This document shows positions 63,363 to 64,000 of a DNA stretch of 64,000 nt, piece after piece. A model generated the notes under the pieces. The model ran no database searches, was not told the origin of the DNA, and saw only the letters and a list, made by a program, of their open reading frames with translations. Positions within the stretch are counted from its first letter, which is position 1; every line of letters begins with the position of its first letter. The position numbers and the translations under genes are program-made. Source of the DNA: Rhabdobacter roseus (GTDB lineage Bacteria > Bacteroidota > Bacteroidia > Cytophagales > Spirosomataceae); the NCBI RefSeq assembly GCF_014202275.1, contig NZ_JACHGF010000001.1:682001-746000 (forward strand), in the 5' to 3' direction.

Positions 63363-64000
63363 ATGATGATGAAGAAATGGGGTAGTTTACTAGGCCTGGT
63401 GCTGGTGGGGGTACTGGTGTTTTTTAACGCGCAGGCGCAGGGCTACGTGATCATCGGCGGTCAGGTAGTAGATAAAGCCAGCGGGCAGCCCATTCCCTAC
63501 GCCCGGATCGGCATCATGACGAAAGGTACCGGCACCATCGCCAACGAGAACGGCGAATTTTACTACCGCTTCCCGAAAATAGCCGCCGAAGAGCCCGTTA
63601 CCGTGGCCGTGATGGGCTACAAAAACTACCACCGCAAAGGCACGGACTTCACACCCAACGACCGCAAGGTACGTATAGAGCTCGAAGCCGCCCCGCCCGT
63701 GGTGGTAGACGCGGGCTACACCCAGCGGTTTGAAGCACGCAGTATAGTGAGCGCCGCGCTGGGGAAAATTGCCCAAAACTACCCCGAAACACCCGTGGTC
63801 ATGACGGGCTTCTACCACGAAACCCTGCAGCAGAACGAAGCCTACGTAGACATCCGGGAGGCGATCCTGAAAGTAGAGAAAGATCCGCGGCCCAAGATTG
63901 AGGTGCGTGAAAAGGTGCGGATGCTCCGCGGACGGCGCTACCAAAGTACCCAGCGCGCCAAGGTACTTGACGGCTACGAATTTCCGAATGGCACGGCCAT
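63363..64000 (+). CDS. Secreted protein with carboxypeptidase-regulatory-like domain, partial
   Basis: Runs off the right edge without a stop; at least 212 codons. Three in-frame ATGs (63363, 63366, 63369) open a signal peptide (about 4-25, FFNAQAQG), then VIIGGQVVDKASGQPIPYAR and GIMTKGTGTIANENGEFYYR form a CarboxypepD_reg-like sandwich. After it VVVDAGYTQRFEARSIVSAA and NYPETPVVMTGFYHETLQQN match the DUF/CarboxypepD-like outer-membrane-associated family of Bacteroidota. Function is not known; many such proteins sit at the surface or act with TonB-type receptors. Confidence 0.85.
   Translation, partial: MMMKKWGSLLGLVLVGVLVFFNAQAQGYVIIGGQVVDKASGQPIPYARIGIMTKGTGTIANENGEFYYRFPKIAAEEPVTVAVMGYKNYHRKGTDFTPNDRKVRIELEAAPPVVVDAGYTQRFEARSIVSAALGKIAQNYPETPVVMTGFYHETLQQNEAYVDIREAILKVEKDPRPKIEVREKVRMLRGRRYQSTQRAKVLDGYEFPNGTA

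Noticed and set aside
1-64000. CRISPR arrays, tRNA and rRNA genes
   Set aside because: No regularly spaced direct repeats were seen and no T-loop or acceptor-stem pattern or rRNA-like sequence was recognised by reading. A tRNA covariance search could still find one.

Overview
The window looks like a chromosomal segment of a Bacteroidota bacterium, most likely order Cytophagales (Spirosomataceae-like; this rank is inference). The signs are a SusC/SusD pair, lipoproteins with an early Cys, a NagB-LmbE fusion, a SUI1-type YciH, an Hc1-like small histone, a serine-palmitoyltransferase-like enzyme, TTG/TAnnTTTG promoters and few Shine-Dalgarno sites. Housekeeping genes are GC-rich with strong GC3 bias; a block at about 14.6-19.7 kb and a smaller one at about 32.6-34.1 kb are AT-rich.

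Layout. 0-2.6 kb (minus): rpmH-rnpA-S41 protease-tsaB(partial) behind one good promoter. 2.9-5.8 kb: uvrA. 5.9-8.8 kb (minus): sugar porter plus secreted GH32 fructanase. 9.1-12.2 kb: FAH-family enzyme and NagB-LmbE. 12.5-13.8 kb: glyA. 13.9-20 kb: a rearranged accessory region between the convergent 3' ends of glyA and susD. It holds two extra copies of the glyA 3' end, one extra copy of the susD 3' end, an Mrr-type endonuclease, a possible HEPN protein, a DUF1016 remnant, AT-rich lipoprotein and membrane genes, and a VOC gene framed by two attC-like sites. 20-24.8 kb (minus): susC-susD. 25-30 kb: tatC, then nadK, dipeptide epimerase and an AONS-like enzyme, with a CBS protein upstream. 30-37 kb: alpha/beta hydrolase, FAD oxidoreductase, small lipoproteins, acyl-CoA dehydrogenase, Nudix hydrolase, DeoR regulator. 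37-46 kb: gamma-glutamyltransferase, an orphan MacB-like permease, YciH, a lipid kinase coupled to a 37-residue membrane protein, NhaA and two lipoprotein paralogues. 46-51 kb (minus): meaB, ispD, queA, accC. 51-57.5 kb: SPT-like enzyme, Hc1-like protein, and a TolC-MacA-MacB efflux operon. 57.6-64 kb: a MITE-like element, MaoC dehydratase, MMPL/RND transporter, POT transporter, M23 peptidase and a partial carboxypeptidase-regulatory-domain protein.

Two things stand out. First, the short word AAGTACC/GGTACTT (core RGTACY, with a weaker relative GGTAGTT/AACTACC) is scattered at very high density through genes and gaps, shapes codon choice and forms terminator stems, yet is scarce in the AT-rich cargo genes. 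It looks like a DNA-uptake-type or HIP1-type genomic word. Second, the glyA-susD interval records a tandem duplication with a readable junction at about 18,757-18,760 and has become a landing zone for foreign genes, including a CALIN-like cassette.

No tRNA, rRNA or CRISPR array was seen.
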